Assembly: GCA_030323885.1 (NCBI GenBank)
Contig: CM059186.1
Coordinates: 26,516,271-26,580,270 of the forward strand
Length of the DNA: 64,000 nucleotides
DNA from: Branchipolynoe longqiensis
Taxonomy: Eukaryota > Annelida > Polychaeta > Phyllodocida > Polynoidae
Reading direction: 5' to 3'
A model generated the notes under the pieces. It saw only the letters and a list, made by a program, of their open reading frames with translations, did no database searches and had not been told where the DNA came from. This document shows, in pieces, positions 44,822 through 53,920 of this stretch; within the stretch, counting starts at the first letter, position 1, and every line of letters starts with the position of its first letter. The position numbers and the translations under genes are program-made.

Positions 44822-45632
44822 TAAATATGTATCCTGGCATCCAGAACCACACGCTTGGCGAGTGGATGCCTTTTCTCTTATTTGGAATAACGCATTTTAC
44901 TATATTTTTCCACCATTTAGCCTAATCAGCAGGGTAGCCAGAAAAATCAGGCTGGACAAAACCCATGCAGTACTGATAGTCCCGGACTGGAACACTCAGC
45001 CATGGCGAGCGATAGTGCAGCGGTTTTGGGATGTTTCTACAGTATTCAAGCTTTTCCAATCTTGGCCTGAAAATAAATTTCTCACTATCCAACGGTTAGG
45101 CTATAAATTAGCAGTATTATTACTATTAGTAACAGGACATAGAGGACAGACAATTGTAGCCCTCTCCTTACAAGGCCTTGATATTGTTAAGAAAGAGGCC
45201 ACGTTTGATTTGGACATACTGTTAAAGTCAAACAGGACAGGAGATCCACTCTCCTCCATCCATCTCGATAGCTTTCCACAAGATAGAAAACTTTGTGTAG
45301 TTGCCGCCATTAGGACATACATATCCAAGACTAAGGGAATACGTAATTCCAAGCAGCTTCTAGTGAGCTTTATTAAGCCACATAAAGCCATCTCACGCGA
45401 CACACTCGCCAGATGGACTATTATTATACTCAAGTTGGCCGGCATAGACACAGAACGCTATGCGTCGCACTCTACAAGAGGGGCTATGGTCTCCAAAGCA
45501 AGAAAGTTAGGAATCTCAGTTAGAAGAATCCTGATACACGCCGGCTGGAAGACGGCCAAGTCGTTTGCTAAACACTACAACAAACGAGTAGAAAAACCGA
45601 GCGGGGTGGCAACCCGCCTACTCACCAACTAA
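44818..45632 (+). pseudogene. DIRS tyrosine recombinase with internal deletion
   Basis: After the connecting stretch LDKYVSWHPEPHAWRVDAF and VLIVPDWNTQPW, the catalytic domain follows with Arg in TGHRGQTIVAL, His-x-x-Arg in HSTRGAMVSKA, the HAGW block and Tyr in FAKHYNKR. These cover the R-H-R-H/W-Y set, so the active site is intact. The region between QPWRAIVQRFW and FKLFQSW (about 45035) is far shorter than expected: the N-terminal core-binding domain, normally over 100 residues, is missing. Such a protein could not bind DNA normally. Confidence 0.85.
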
Positions 45633-45639
45633 CAAGATC

Positions 45640-46240
45640 AGGTGAGATGTACAAACTTTTGATATTACTACTGATACAATAATATGTTCATCAGATAATT
45701 GAGGATAAAAATGAGGCTACGTAAAGGTCTCCCTCGGCCTCGAGTAGCCGAGGCATTGTACCGAGGTAAAATAGTATAGTTATACGAATCTTACCTGGGT
45801 ACAGATGATGGATAACTCTTGTTTTCCCGAGGTACAAGCCTCGGGTAATCGTGGACTAGGGCCCACCCGCCACACCATACCACGATTATTACGTTCGCTT
45901 GTGCCAAACGAAAACATCAGATTTCCATCATTAAGCTCGTTTTTATCCTGAATAATTAGGTGAAGATTGCTGAACCCGGATGTTGCTTCCTTCTCCCTAG
46001 TCCACGTTCTGCTTCCTTCTCCCTAGTCCAAGGCCTGGGAGAAGTGAACTGACACTAGTGACAGTTTGTGTGCCTGTACATATGTAAATATTTGTTATTA
46101 TTGTTCCTGTATTTATTTTTATGTCTTGTTTTTATTGTGTAACTGTAATTTCTTTATTATTGTGCCTTGTGTAAATTTGTAAATTGTTCTTTGTAAATAA
46201 AACTATGTGTATTTTAAACTGGATTTTTGGTCTCTGAGTC
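45640..46240 (+). repeat. DIRS 3' region with inverse copies of the left end
   Basis: CTCGGCCTCGAGTAGCCGAG at 45733 is itself palindromic and matches the left arm inverted. Another stem TACCGAGG/CCTCGG..., at about 45760-45850, follows. TGCTTCCTTCTCCCTAGTCC is repeated directly at 45983 and 46009. The second part of the left arm is found inverted at 45966. AT-rich sequence and AATAAA close the region. Confidence 0.65.
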
Positions 46241-46419
46241 TTTCTGTATTAAACATTATCATATCTTTATTATAATATGTAATAATAAGTACCCCCAAAT
46301 TAAAATGAAATAATTAAGGTCTTTGCCCATTTGGTATACTTAAAAAAATTATTCTGACATGTAACTTTGTCCCTAAAATCTAAATTTGTCAGTGTAAAGT
46401 GTGCCCTTTAAACTATAAA

Positions 46420-46760
46420 GTAATCTTCCCCAGAAAGTAATCTTCCCCAGAAAGTAATCTTCCCCAGATAGTAATGTCCCCCATTAAGTAATCTTCCCCA
46501 ACCAAATTTATAACTGACATGTAAATTTGTCAATGTAAAATGTGGCCTAAAGTAATGGTCCCCACCCAAATTTATAATTGACATATAAATTTGTCAGTGT
46601 TAAATGTCCCCCTTAAAAAATATAGTACTACTCCCCAACCAAATATATAACTAGCATATAAATTTGTCAGTGTAAAATGTCCCCCATAAAACCAGTAATA
46701 TTCCCCCTAAAGTAATCTTCCCCACCCAAAATTATGACTGACATGTAAATTTGGGTTCGA
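46420..46760. repeat. AT-rich tandem repeats
   Basis: First an 18-19-bp unit, AGTAATCTTCCCCAGAA, about four to five copies (46421-46500). Then units of about 80-100 bp with CCCCACCCAAATTTATAA, TGACATGTAAATTTGTCAGT and GTAAAATGTCCCCC, roughly four copies up to 46760. No gene. Confidence 0.75.
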
Positions 46761-46879
46761 TATCAACAACAGATTGATACCTTTTATTTAAACCAAACGA
46801 GTTGTCATATTTGTGTATCACATTTTTACATATCACACCGTACATTTCACAAATGGAGAGACCACAATACAGAAATATC

Positions 46880-48615
46880 ACCGTGCACCCACATCATTAG
46901 ATCATATTCTCCTGCCATTCAACTGAACCGGCTGGGGAGTTGATGCAGTCCTTGAGGAGATTCCGCTGCTCCTTTCATTCCCTGGAGCATCCTCATCATG
47001 TTGTGTATGACCATGCATGCTGTGACGATGAGCTTGACGGTGGAGGGGTGGTGCTGAGTAGAACCTGAAAACGGTTTGCCAGGATGCTGAATGCATTTTC
47101 TACGACTCTCCTAGCTCTGGAAATCCTGTAGTTGAAGATGCATTCCTCATGCATCATACCCTCCTGCTGTACGGCTTCATCATTGTCGGGCGTAGGCCAA
47201 AGCAAAGGCATCGTCACTGATCAGGAAGTATGATACCTTCCTCTGGCCGTTCACAATAGGCTCGGGTTCCGGGAAACCCCTTCCTCTGGCCGTTCACAAT
47301 AGGCTCTGGTTCCGGGAAACCTATGGAACCATCTTCAGTGCTCGCCTTCAGCTCAGAGGCATTGAAAACCTGCACATCTGATGCGGAACCTTTACCACCG
47401 ACATCGGCCCAGATGAACTTGTAGTCAGCATCCATGAGTGCCATGAGAACTATGGAGTAGAATCCCTTATAGTTGTTGTACAGGGATCAACTCTTTTGGG
47501 GACACCGGCAGGCAACATGCTTCCCATCAAGTGCCCTGTAGGTATGGGAGAAGTTCCACCTCTCCAAGAAGTTGACAGAGGTAGCACGCCATCCCTCCGG
47601 AGTGGTGGGGCAGGTCATCACCTCGTCGATGTACTCTGTGATGAAGGCCTTACACACTTCTCTCACGATGAGAGATTGGGTGTTGTGTGGCACCCTCCAC
47701 CCAAATTTCATGGTCCCCGAGGTTAGGTGATGCAGAGTGAGGGCAAGCTTCAGGCCAGGCTCGAGCGGTTCCCTAGTGTATTTTTTTTTTATCCGCAGAC
47801 CCACTCTGGCTAGCATCTCGTCGAACATCTGGGGAGGCATCCGCATGAAGTTAATGAAAGAAGCTGTGTCCTCATTACGGAGTTCCACCAGAAGCTGATC
47901 TTACAAGCCAAACTGTTGCCGTCTCTCGATCCACTGTCTCACCCACACTCGCTTCACTCGACATCTTTTCCTTCTTCTAATAAGCTGGAGATGGTGAAGT
48001 AGCAACAGGTTTGTATCATGGTGAAGTTTGAAAATGTCTAGTTGGTATTCCTGCAGGAACCTCTCAGGGACATCCATCATTTGCTAAGTGCTGAGCTGCT
48101 CTGCTGACAAGAGGAAATCAGGCGCCTTTATATACTCGAAGGCAAAACATTCACACCATGTTCACGTATGTTCAAAGAATGTTGGCGGACGTTGCATACG
48201 TTACGCGCTTGCCAGCCGTTCGTCAACTACGTCGAATACGTCAACACATGTTGGACTTAAGTTAGACACACGTCAGAGACATGTTAGACCTACGTTGAGA
48301 TACGTTGGCAACGCGCGGGCTGCACGTTCCTCCTGGCTCTCCGTCAGTCTACCGTAAGTCGATGTAGCTCAACGTAGACTGACATAGCTCTAACGAACAT
48401 AAAGTATCTCGACATAAGCCTAACATGAGCGCAACTTAATGGCTGGTACATCAAGCTACTTCGAAAGTTTTGGGTATGTCCAAAACCTTGATGTGTCACC
48501 ATATCTCGACGTACCTCGACGTAGGCTTAATGAACGTGTAACATATCTTGACGTATTGGCCAAATTTCACCTATGTTGGGTTACGCTACCGCGCTACGTC
48601 AGTGTGACAGCTCCA
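46880..48615 (-). mobile_element. PIF/Harbinger element, right end identified
   Basis: It consists of a minus-strand transposase (48080 to about 46900) and a 5' flank at 48100-48615 full of ACGT-centred motifs (ACGTCGAATACGTC, ACATGTTAGACCTACG). It ends in CTACGTCAGTGTGACAGCTC followed by TTA. That terminus is the same as in the TAA-flanked ACGTA MITEs. No matching left TIR is visible left of 46880, where tandem repeats begin, so the 3' end is deleted or unrecognisable. Confidence 0.8.
46900..48080 (-). pseudogene. PIF/Harbinger DDE transposase, disrupted
   Basis: From the ATG at 48080: MMDVPERFLQEYQ, a basic segment (LIRRRKRCRVKRVWV), stop TAA at about 47898, then FINFMRMPPQMFDEML, LKLALTLHHLTSG, NFSHTYRALDGKHVA (first Asp), stop TGA near 47484 and KGFYSIVLMALMDADYKFIW, ADVGGKGSASD (second Asp). 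A 43-bp tandem duplication (CTCTGGCCGTTCACAATAGG at 47241 and 47284) shifts the frame. The last part has RISRARRVVENAFSILANRF (Glu). All three DDE residues remain. After 47020 a further frame change precedes ACMVIHNMMRML. The usual Myb-like partner protein of Harbinger is not seen. Confidence 0.9.
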
Positions 48616-48672
48616 TTACATACACAATGCTGTCTACCAGTTCCAATTATTTCACAGGCACCAACCAACATG

Positions 48673-48776
48673 TCAGTAACCAAAGTCGCCATGAGTGCAC
48701 ACTGTCACAAGTCGGTACCGTCCTGATATGACTTTAGATGTTGCTAGGACGTAAAACAACAACAAACAAACAAACA
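48673..48776 (+). mobile_element. SINE-A 3' fragment
   Basis: AGTCGCCATGAGTGCACACTG, CTGATATGACTTTAGATGTT, and GGACGTAAAACAACAAC with (CAAA)n. The head is missing. Confidence 0.8.
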
Positions 48777-48820
48777 TGTCAGCAAACCAAACTTTCCGCC
48801 TGGTTGGTTGGTTGGGTTGG

Positions 48821-49005
48821 TTGCTAATCAAACATAGTTTCAGTGTTGTCCCCCATGGATCTTGATCCATTGGTTGGTTGGAGTTTTACGTCCTGGCAAC
48901 ATCTATGGTCATATCAGGATGGGTACTGACTTGTGCATTAGTTCGAATCCCATGATCTACCAAGATGGGAGACGGACGCTCAACTCATTCGGCCATCCCG
49001 CACAG
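48821..49005 (-). mobile_element. internally deleted SINE-A with adjoining short repeat
   Basis: At 48821-48870 lies the short repeat shared with 39.22 kb. From 48884 the SINE tail (TTTTACGTCCTGGCAACATC) passes directly to the head (GTTCGAATCCCATGATCTAC to CATTCGGCCATCCCG). About 200 bp of the body is missing. Confidence 0.75.
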
Positions 49006-49259
49006 TCGTGTGTGTGAAGGTGTGTGAAGGTGTGGGAAGGTGTTGGAAGGTGTTGACCTATTTTGTTCCTTTCTGCTCCTCAACCCTCTAGAAACACACA
49101 AATCCTATCGCAATTTTACCACCTGTTACTGTTTGTGCTAGTTGTGCACAAGGTCTGCAATTGAAAATACCCCCGCTCGACTTTGCTACGTAGTGACTTC
49201 TTTAGTCAATTTATATTAGTTTAAATAGTTAGTGATAAAATGATTCGTATTTGGCATAA
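49006..49259. repeat. short GTGTGAAGGT repeat and gene-free DNA
   Basis: GTGTGAAGGTGTG-type decamers repeat four times at 49011-49050. No gene. Confidence 0.5.
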
Positions 49260-49820
49260 TCTAATGCCGTTCAATGCCGTCCCCCCCCCCCCCCCACACC
49301 TTCATGGGCTTTATTAATCCTAATGCATCGTGAATCTTGCGTGTTGAAGCGATCAATGACCAGCACAATGAGAATGTACAGTCTTTGTGATTCCTCCCCT
49401 TTACCCTCTCCCCATCTCCCCCCTTCCTCCCCTCCCCTCCCATTCCTCACCCCCCCCCCCCCTCCCCTTCCATCTCCATTGCGTGTTGAAGTGATCAGTT
49501 ACTTGATTAGTGAGAATGTACAATCTTTGTGAGTCCTCCCCTTTCCTCTCTTCCCCCTACCCTCCCCCCCCGCCCCCCCCCCCCCCCCTCTCGCTCCCTG
49601 TCCCCCCCTCCTTCTCCCCTTCTCTTGTGTGTTAAAGTGAGCAGTAATTTGCCGAGTGAGAATGTACTGTTTTTGTACTTCCTCCCCTCTCTCTTTTCCC
49701 CTCTACCCTCTCCTCTCTCCCCTCTCCCCTCTCCCCCCCTCAACTCTCCCCTCTCTGCCCCCTCACCACCCCCTCCCAGCACCCCTCCCCAACCCAGCGG
49801 CGCCCTCCCCTCCCACATGA
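49260..49820. repeat. pyrimidine-rich tandem array, about 146-bp unit
   Basis: Three units start (G/T)GTGTTGAAG(C/T)GATCA at about 49336, 49482 and 49628, continue with GTGAGAATGTACA, CTTTGTGA and then long CCCTCTC tracts with poly-C runs. The plus strand is almost pure C/T for 60-100 bp per unit. Proline- and serine-rich open frames here are artefacts. Confidence 0.85.
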
Positions 49821-49861
49821 TGTACCTAGTTTGGCGGGATCTGCTCGGCTTGGTGCCCGTC

Positions 49862-50563
49862 AGGGCCCGTATGCATGGAGCAGTGTTAGCGGCGTGTGGT
49901 GTTAAGCCTCTAACACCGGGTAGCTATCACCGTTTATCGGCGTCGTCGAGAACTATGTCAAGCCGTATGCATGGGTGCCTAAACGGTGAGTGTTAGCTAA
50001 ATGTGAATGTATTTATAGATTTGGGAAATCCTTCGATTTGACAATATGAATAACGCCGCCAATGCGGCGGCAGCGTTAATATCGCTTCATTTTTAGGGTT
50101 AATTTGATTAAATTTCACTTATTGCGTATGTAATTCTGTTAAATATGACAGCATTTAATAGATTTGGGCCTATGTGTGTTTTGTTGATATGCGACAGTAT
50201 CGATATCGACGTCGAAGCAGGGGTTGCTTGCATTCATCGATTCGACAATATGAATAACGCTGCCAATGCAGGGGGAGGGTTAATATTGCTTCGAATTTAG
50301 GGTTAAATTGATAAAATTTCACTTATTGCATATTTAATTCTGTTAAATATGATAGCATTGATTAGATTTGGGCTTCATCCTGACACTAACCTAACACTAA
50401 CACCGCTGTAAGCCTGCTATGAGCAGAGTTAGAATTTCCGAGTTTAAACGCGCGGTGTTAGGCCTAACACTGCTCCATGCATACCAACTTTTCGGCGCTA
50501 AACCAGAAATCCCGCCCTAAATGCGGTTTGGCTCGCTAACACCGCTCCATGCATACAGGCCCA
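49862..50563. mobile_element. MITE D, about 700 bp with internal duplication
   Basis: The left end GGGCCCGTATGCATGGAGCA (then GTGTTAGCG) is matched in inverse by CGCTAACACCGCTCCATGCA with TACAGGCCC at the right. GTATGCATGG and TAACACCG recur inside. A block of about 135 bp, starting ATTCGACAATATGAATAACG, occurs at 50035 and 50240. A target duplication of CAG is possible but weak. No protein. Confidence 0.75.
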
Positions 50564-50696
50564 GGTGCTGGCCCGGCGGTTTAAAACGGGAATTTTCGGC
50601 ATGCGCATGCGTCACAATCGAACGGTGTTTCCACCACATTGAAGTGGTACTCTCCTTTAAGATATTTCAAATTCAGCCATATATATCAACATTACA

Positions 50697-50701
<5 letters not shown>

Positions 50702-50776
<75 letters not shown>
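50702..50776. repeat. (AAT)n then (ATT)n palindromic microsatellite
   Basis: Around ten AAT units turn at about 50737 into around thirteen ATT units, so the locus is a near-perfect 75-bp palindrome. Confidence 0.95.
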
Positions 50777-51565
50777 CCTCTTCTTTGATGCAGGCTTGTG
50801 GTAGCCTATACAAAGTTCGTAGCTCTCAGCTCTAGTGGTATGCAGTCTTAAAATCGCAACTCTCAATTAGGCCAGAAAAAAACTTGTTGAGCGTCCCTGC
50901 TCGACCTGAGAAATGCCCCCCACCTCCAAATATATATACATTTTTTTTTTTTTTTTAAACCCCACACCTTTAAATAAAATATAAAATATAAAAACTCAAC
51001 GCCACCATCTTGTCTATTTGTATTCTCGCTCGTTTCACCAACTCTGTGTGGATACAAGTAGCCATTTGATCCTGGAATGAGGGATTATACTTCCTGTTTC
51101 ATACTAAAGCTATTTTTGCCAGTATTTAGCCTATGTTGTCGTTCACCCTTACTGTAACTATGGGGTGAATCTTTTATCTAACCACCCACCTGTCCTACTA
51201 TATATGCGCTTGTACTTCTTGGGGCTGGGCCAGGACGCGACTGTTTTGTAAAGTACTTTTTGTACATGCACTTCCTCTCTCGTGTCATTTTTTTTTTGCC
51301 AATCTCCAGAGCTGTATGATTTTTCACCAGCTATCTTTCAAAATGGCCTGTTAGCGTTTCTTTTATAAGCAATTAAATTATTATATAAAGTTGATCAAAC
51401 TGGTTTGGAATCCACGTTATGTGTGTATTTATAGCTTGGTTACCTGCTCTATTGAAGGTTATTGCATAAATTATTAACATAGTGTAGTAGTCTGCACTGA
51501 CCTCTCAGGCAAAGAGCTGCATATGTATACAGGTAGGCATCGGTAGTCTGGTGACATCAGGGAGC
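50777..51565. other. gene-free stretch
   Basis: A poly-T run lies at 50941-50956. No gene or element end is recognised. Confidence 0.4.
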
Positions 51566-52199
51566 TAATGGCCCTGTCACACTACGACGTAACGCTTCAG
51601 CGTAGGGACAACGTGAAAATAAATTATACACATCAAACTTCTCGGCGTAATATGCAAATTTGGGACGTCAATGCCACATAGTTGACATGAGCGTAACTTC
51701 GGTAAAGCGTAGTGATAACGTGCTTCAACGAGAGAGGACAACGTAATCATATTCATGGCACATTATATACGTTATTCGATCGCCAGAACTACGTGTCATA
51801 CGTTGCATGCGTCATGACACGGTGGAGAAATGCTCAACGTATGTTGGATGTATGTTAGGCATACGTTATCCATACGTTGTCATTACGCGGACTGTACGTT
51901 CCCACTCCCTTTGAAGTAGATCAACGTAGTGAGCAGCACTTGAGTAATGCACGTCTAACGTACATCGACGCATGCCTAACGCGTACATAACGCATGGCGA
52001 ACGTAAAATCCTTACATTGTCCAAAGTTGTCGTACGTCGAAGGTTTTGGACATGTCCAAAACCTCGACGCGCGCTGACGTAAATCGATGTCTGCCTAACG
52101 TAACCATGACGTAACCCGCCCTACCTCAATGTAATGACGAAACATCACCTATGTCAGCTTACGTTGGCTCGTTACGTCGTAGTGTGACAGGCCTATTAG
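51566..52199. mobile_element. Harbinger-like MITE with ACGTA motif field, copy A4
   Basis: The ends GGCCCTGTCACACTACGACG and CGTCGTAGTGTGACAGGCC are inverted for 19 bp. Inside are many AACGTA, TACGTT and GACGTA motifs with 10-11-bp steps (51830-51910, 51950-52010). The flanks are TAA left and TTA right, not an exact duplication. Confidence 0.88.
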
Positions 52200-52425
52200 G
52201 TGGTGTAATGGCTAGCACACTGACCCGGAATGCAAAGAGATGTGGCTCTAGGCGCAATATTTCCCATTTTCTCCCCCCCCCCCCCCCCACGAAAATAGCT
52301 GTATACTTCGTGGTTGTCTTGGCGACTGTTCAGTACATTTGTAAGTGTATTTTGACCTTTAATCTTACAAAACATGTCTTTATTGAAATTTAACTGCATC
52401 ATCGAATGCATAAACTGTGTTTGTT

Positions 52426-52550
52426 TATTTGTTGGGGTTTTACGTCGTAGCAACATCTATGGTCAAGTCAAGATGGCACAGTCACAAGTGGGTGTTGGTC
52501 CTGATATGACCTTTGATATTGCTATGATATAAAGCCTCAACAAACAAACA
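52426..52550. mobile_element. two SINE-A tails back to back
   Basis: TTTTACGTCGTAGCAACATC (inverse tail) is followed at once by GTCACAAGTGGGTGTTGGTC and CTGATATGACCTTTGATATTG (forward tail). The two together form an imperfect inverted repeat with no SINE body. Confidence 0.7.
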
Positions 52551-52588
52551 AAGCATCACACTATCCCACAATGTGGGTCAAGCTTGAA

Positions 52589-52944
52589 CTTAAAGTAGCA
52601 TCGCCCGATGCATTTTTTAATGATGCCTATGTTAGGTTGATTGTTATGATCTACCATACTTTAATTTGAAGTAACTGATAAATGTTTGGCTAACCTTGGA
52701 GATATTCAAAATGAAAACATACAAAACTAATTTTGGTGTGGGGCGTAGAAATCTGTCACCACAACCTGCAGCTATTCACCAGGTTCAACAAAATCGATAT
52801 ATAGTATTCCCTTCTAATTCTATGCAGTGATAAAATGTTTAATAAGTGCACCAGTATAACTGTTTAAGTGGATATGTGGGATCAAATCCAAGTAAGTGTT
52901 TTGGTTTTGAGATGTTGATGATTTCATCTAACTTTATAGCTTAA
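52589..52944 (+). mobile_element. TTAA-type MITE, copy 12
   Basis: TTAAAGTAGCATCGCCCGATG left, TTTCATCTAACTTTATAGCT then TTAA right. The TIRs are diverged. Its right TTAA borders the next MITE directly. Confidence 0.75.
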
Positions 52945-53659
52945 AGGGGCTGTCACACTACGACGTATGGCCTTAGCGTATGCCGACGTATGCTATTTTC
53001 GACCAACATGTCGGCATATGGCGTCATATGTTACGTATACGTTGGGCATACGTCGAGTACACTCGGGATACAGCATCATAGGTTGGTGTAGGTCGAGCTG
53101 CTAAAAATTTTCAACTTATGTCACTGTATGGCTCATAGTCATACGCTCGGCGTACATCGGCGTACGCTGATATGACCTTAGATGTTTATGGGAAGTAAAA
53201 CAACAACATCGGTGTACGTTATGCACACGTTAGGGGTAGGTCGGGATAGGTTGGAACACGTTAGCCTACGTTCAGCCTATTGGGAACGTGCAGTCCGCGT
53301 ACCGCCAATGGCGTACAGCCAACAGCTAATGTACTCCAAACGTACTTCAAATGTATGCCTGCCGTATCTCCAGCGTACTTAACGTATGCGCCATACTTGT
53401 AGCGATGGAGTAATGTACGTAATGTTGGTCAGCTTACCGTCAGCGTATGCAAACGTTTTGCGAACGATTTGTGAGGTACATGAACGCTCTCAATAGGTCA
53501 AAGATACGTTCTGCTTACATTACATACGTTGTGTGTATGCCCATTTTATCCCTCACAGCACGAAAAGTTGGGCGTATGCCAACATATTTTGATTTGAAAT
53601 TTATTTCAACACGTTACACATATGTCGGCGCCATACGTCTTAGTGTGACAGGGCCTTAA
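52942..53659. mobile_element. Harbinger-like MITE with ACGTA motif field, copy A5
   Basis: AGGGGCTGTCACACTACGAC left and TAGTGTGACAGGGCCT right, with TAA on both sides (52942-52944 and 53657-53659). The interior alternates GTATGCC, CATACGTC and TACGTTGG. A SINE-A tail (CTGATATGACCTTAGATG to AAAACAACAAC) has been inserted at 53168-53207. Confidence 0.9.
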
Positions 53660-53920
53660 AGGCCCTGTCACACTGCATACGTGTATGCCAAGGTATGTGA
53701 CACACACTGTCATACGGTGGGAATTTTGAACATGCTCAAAAATACTACTTATGCCAAACGTATCCATAGCTTTTTCAGCATACACCAGTCGGCTGTTAAC
53801 GAATACTACTTATGCCAAGCATACCCATAACTTGTCTCAGCGTACACCAAGGTTTTGGCGCAAAATCACATACGTCTGCATACGCTGATGCAATGTGATA
53901 CAGTGTGACAGGGCCTTTAA
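53657..53920. mobile_element. Harbinger-like MITE, short copy A6
   Basis: AGGCCCTGTCACACTGCATA left and CAGTGTGACAGGGCCT right. It shares its left TAA with copy A5, and TAA (53918-53920) closes the right side. The interior repeats ATACTACTTATGCCAA at about 53744 and 53802. Confidence 0.88.

Larger units (their letters stand above)
41215..46240 (+). mobile_element. DIRS-type retrotransposon, nearly complete
   Basis: A gag-like frame, an RT/RNase H frame and a tyrosine recombinase lie in the order typical of DIRS elements, which integrate through a recombinase and have inverted ends in place of LTRs. The outer parts carry inverted repeats: CATCCGGGTTCAGCAAT at about 41264-41280 is matched by ATTGCTGAACCCGGATG at 45966-45982, and CTCGGCTACGCGGGCCGAG at 41234 corresponds to the inverse of 45733-45752. 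A possible polyadenylation signal AATAAA lies at 46197. Two in-frame stops, one +1 insertion and an internal deletion make it inactive. The outer boundaries are approximate. Confidence 0.88.

Noticed and set aside
41928..45632. Endogenous virus
   Set aside because: Tyrosine recombinase, inverted ends and the absence of an envelope gene and integrase identify a DIRS retrotransposon.
49323..49996. Proline/serine-rich proteins on the plus strand and Gly/Glu/Arg-rich on the minus
   Set aside because: Low-complexity translation of the C/T-rich array.
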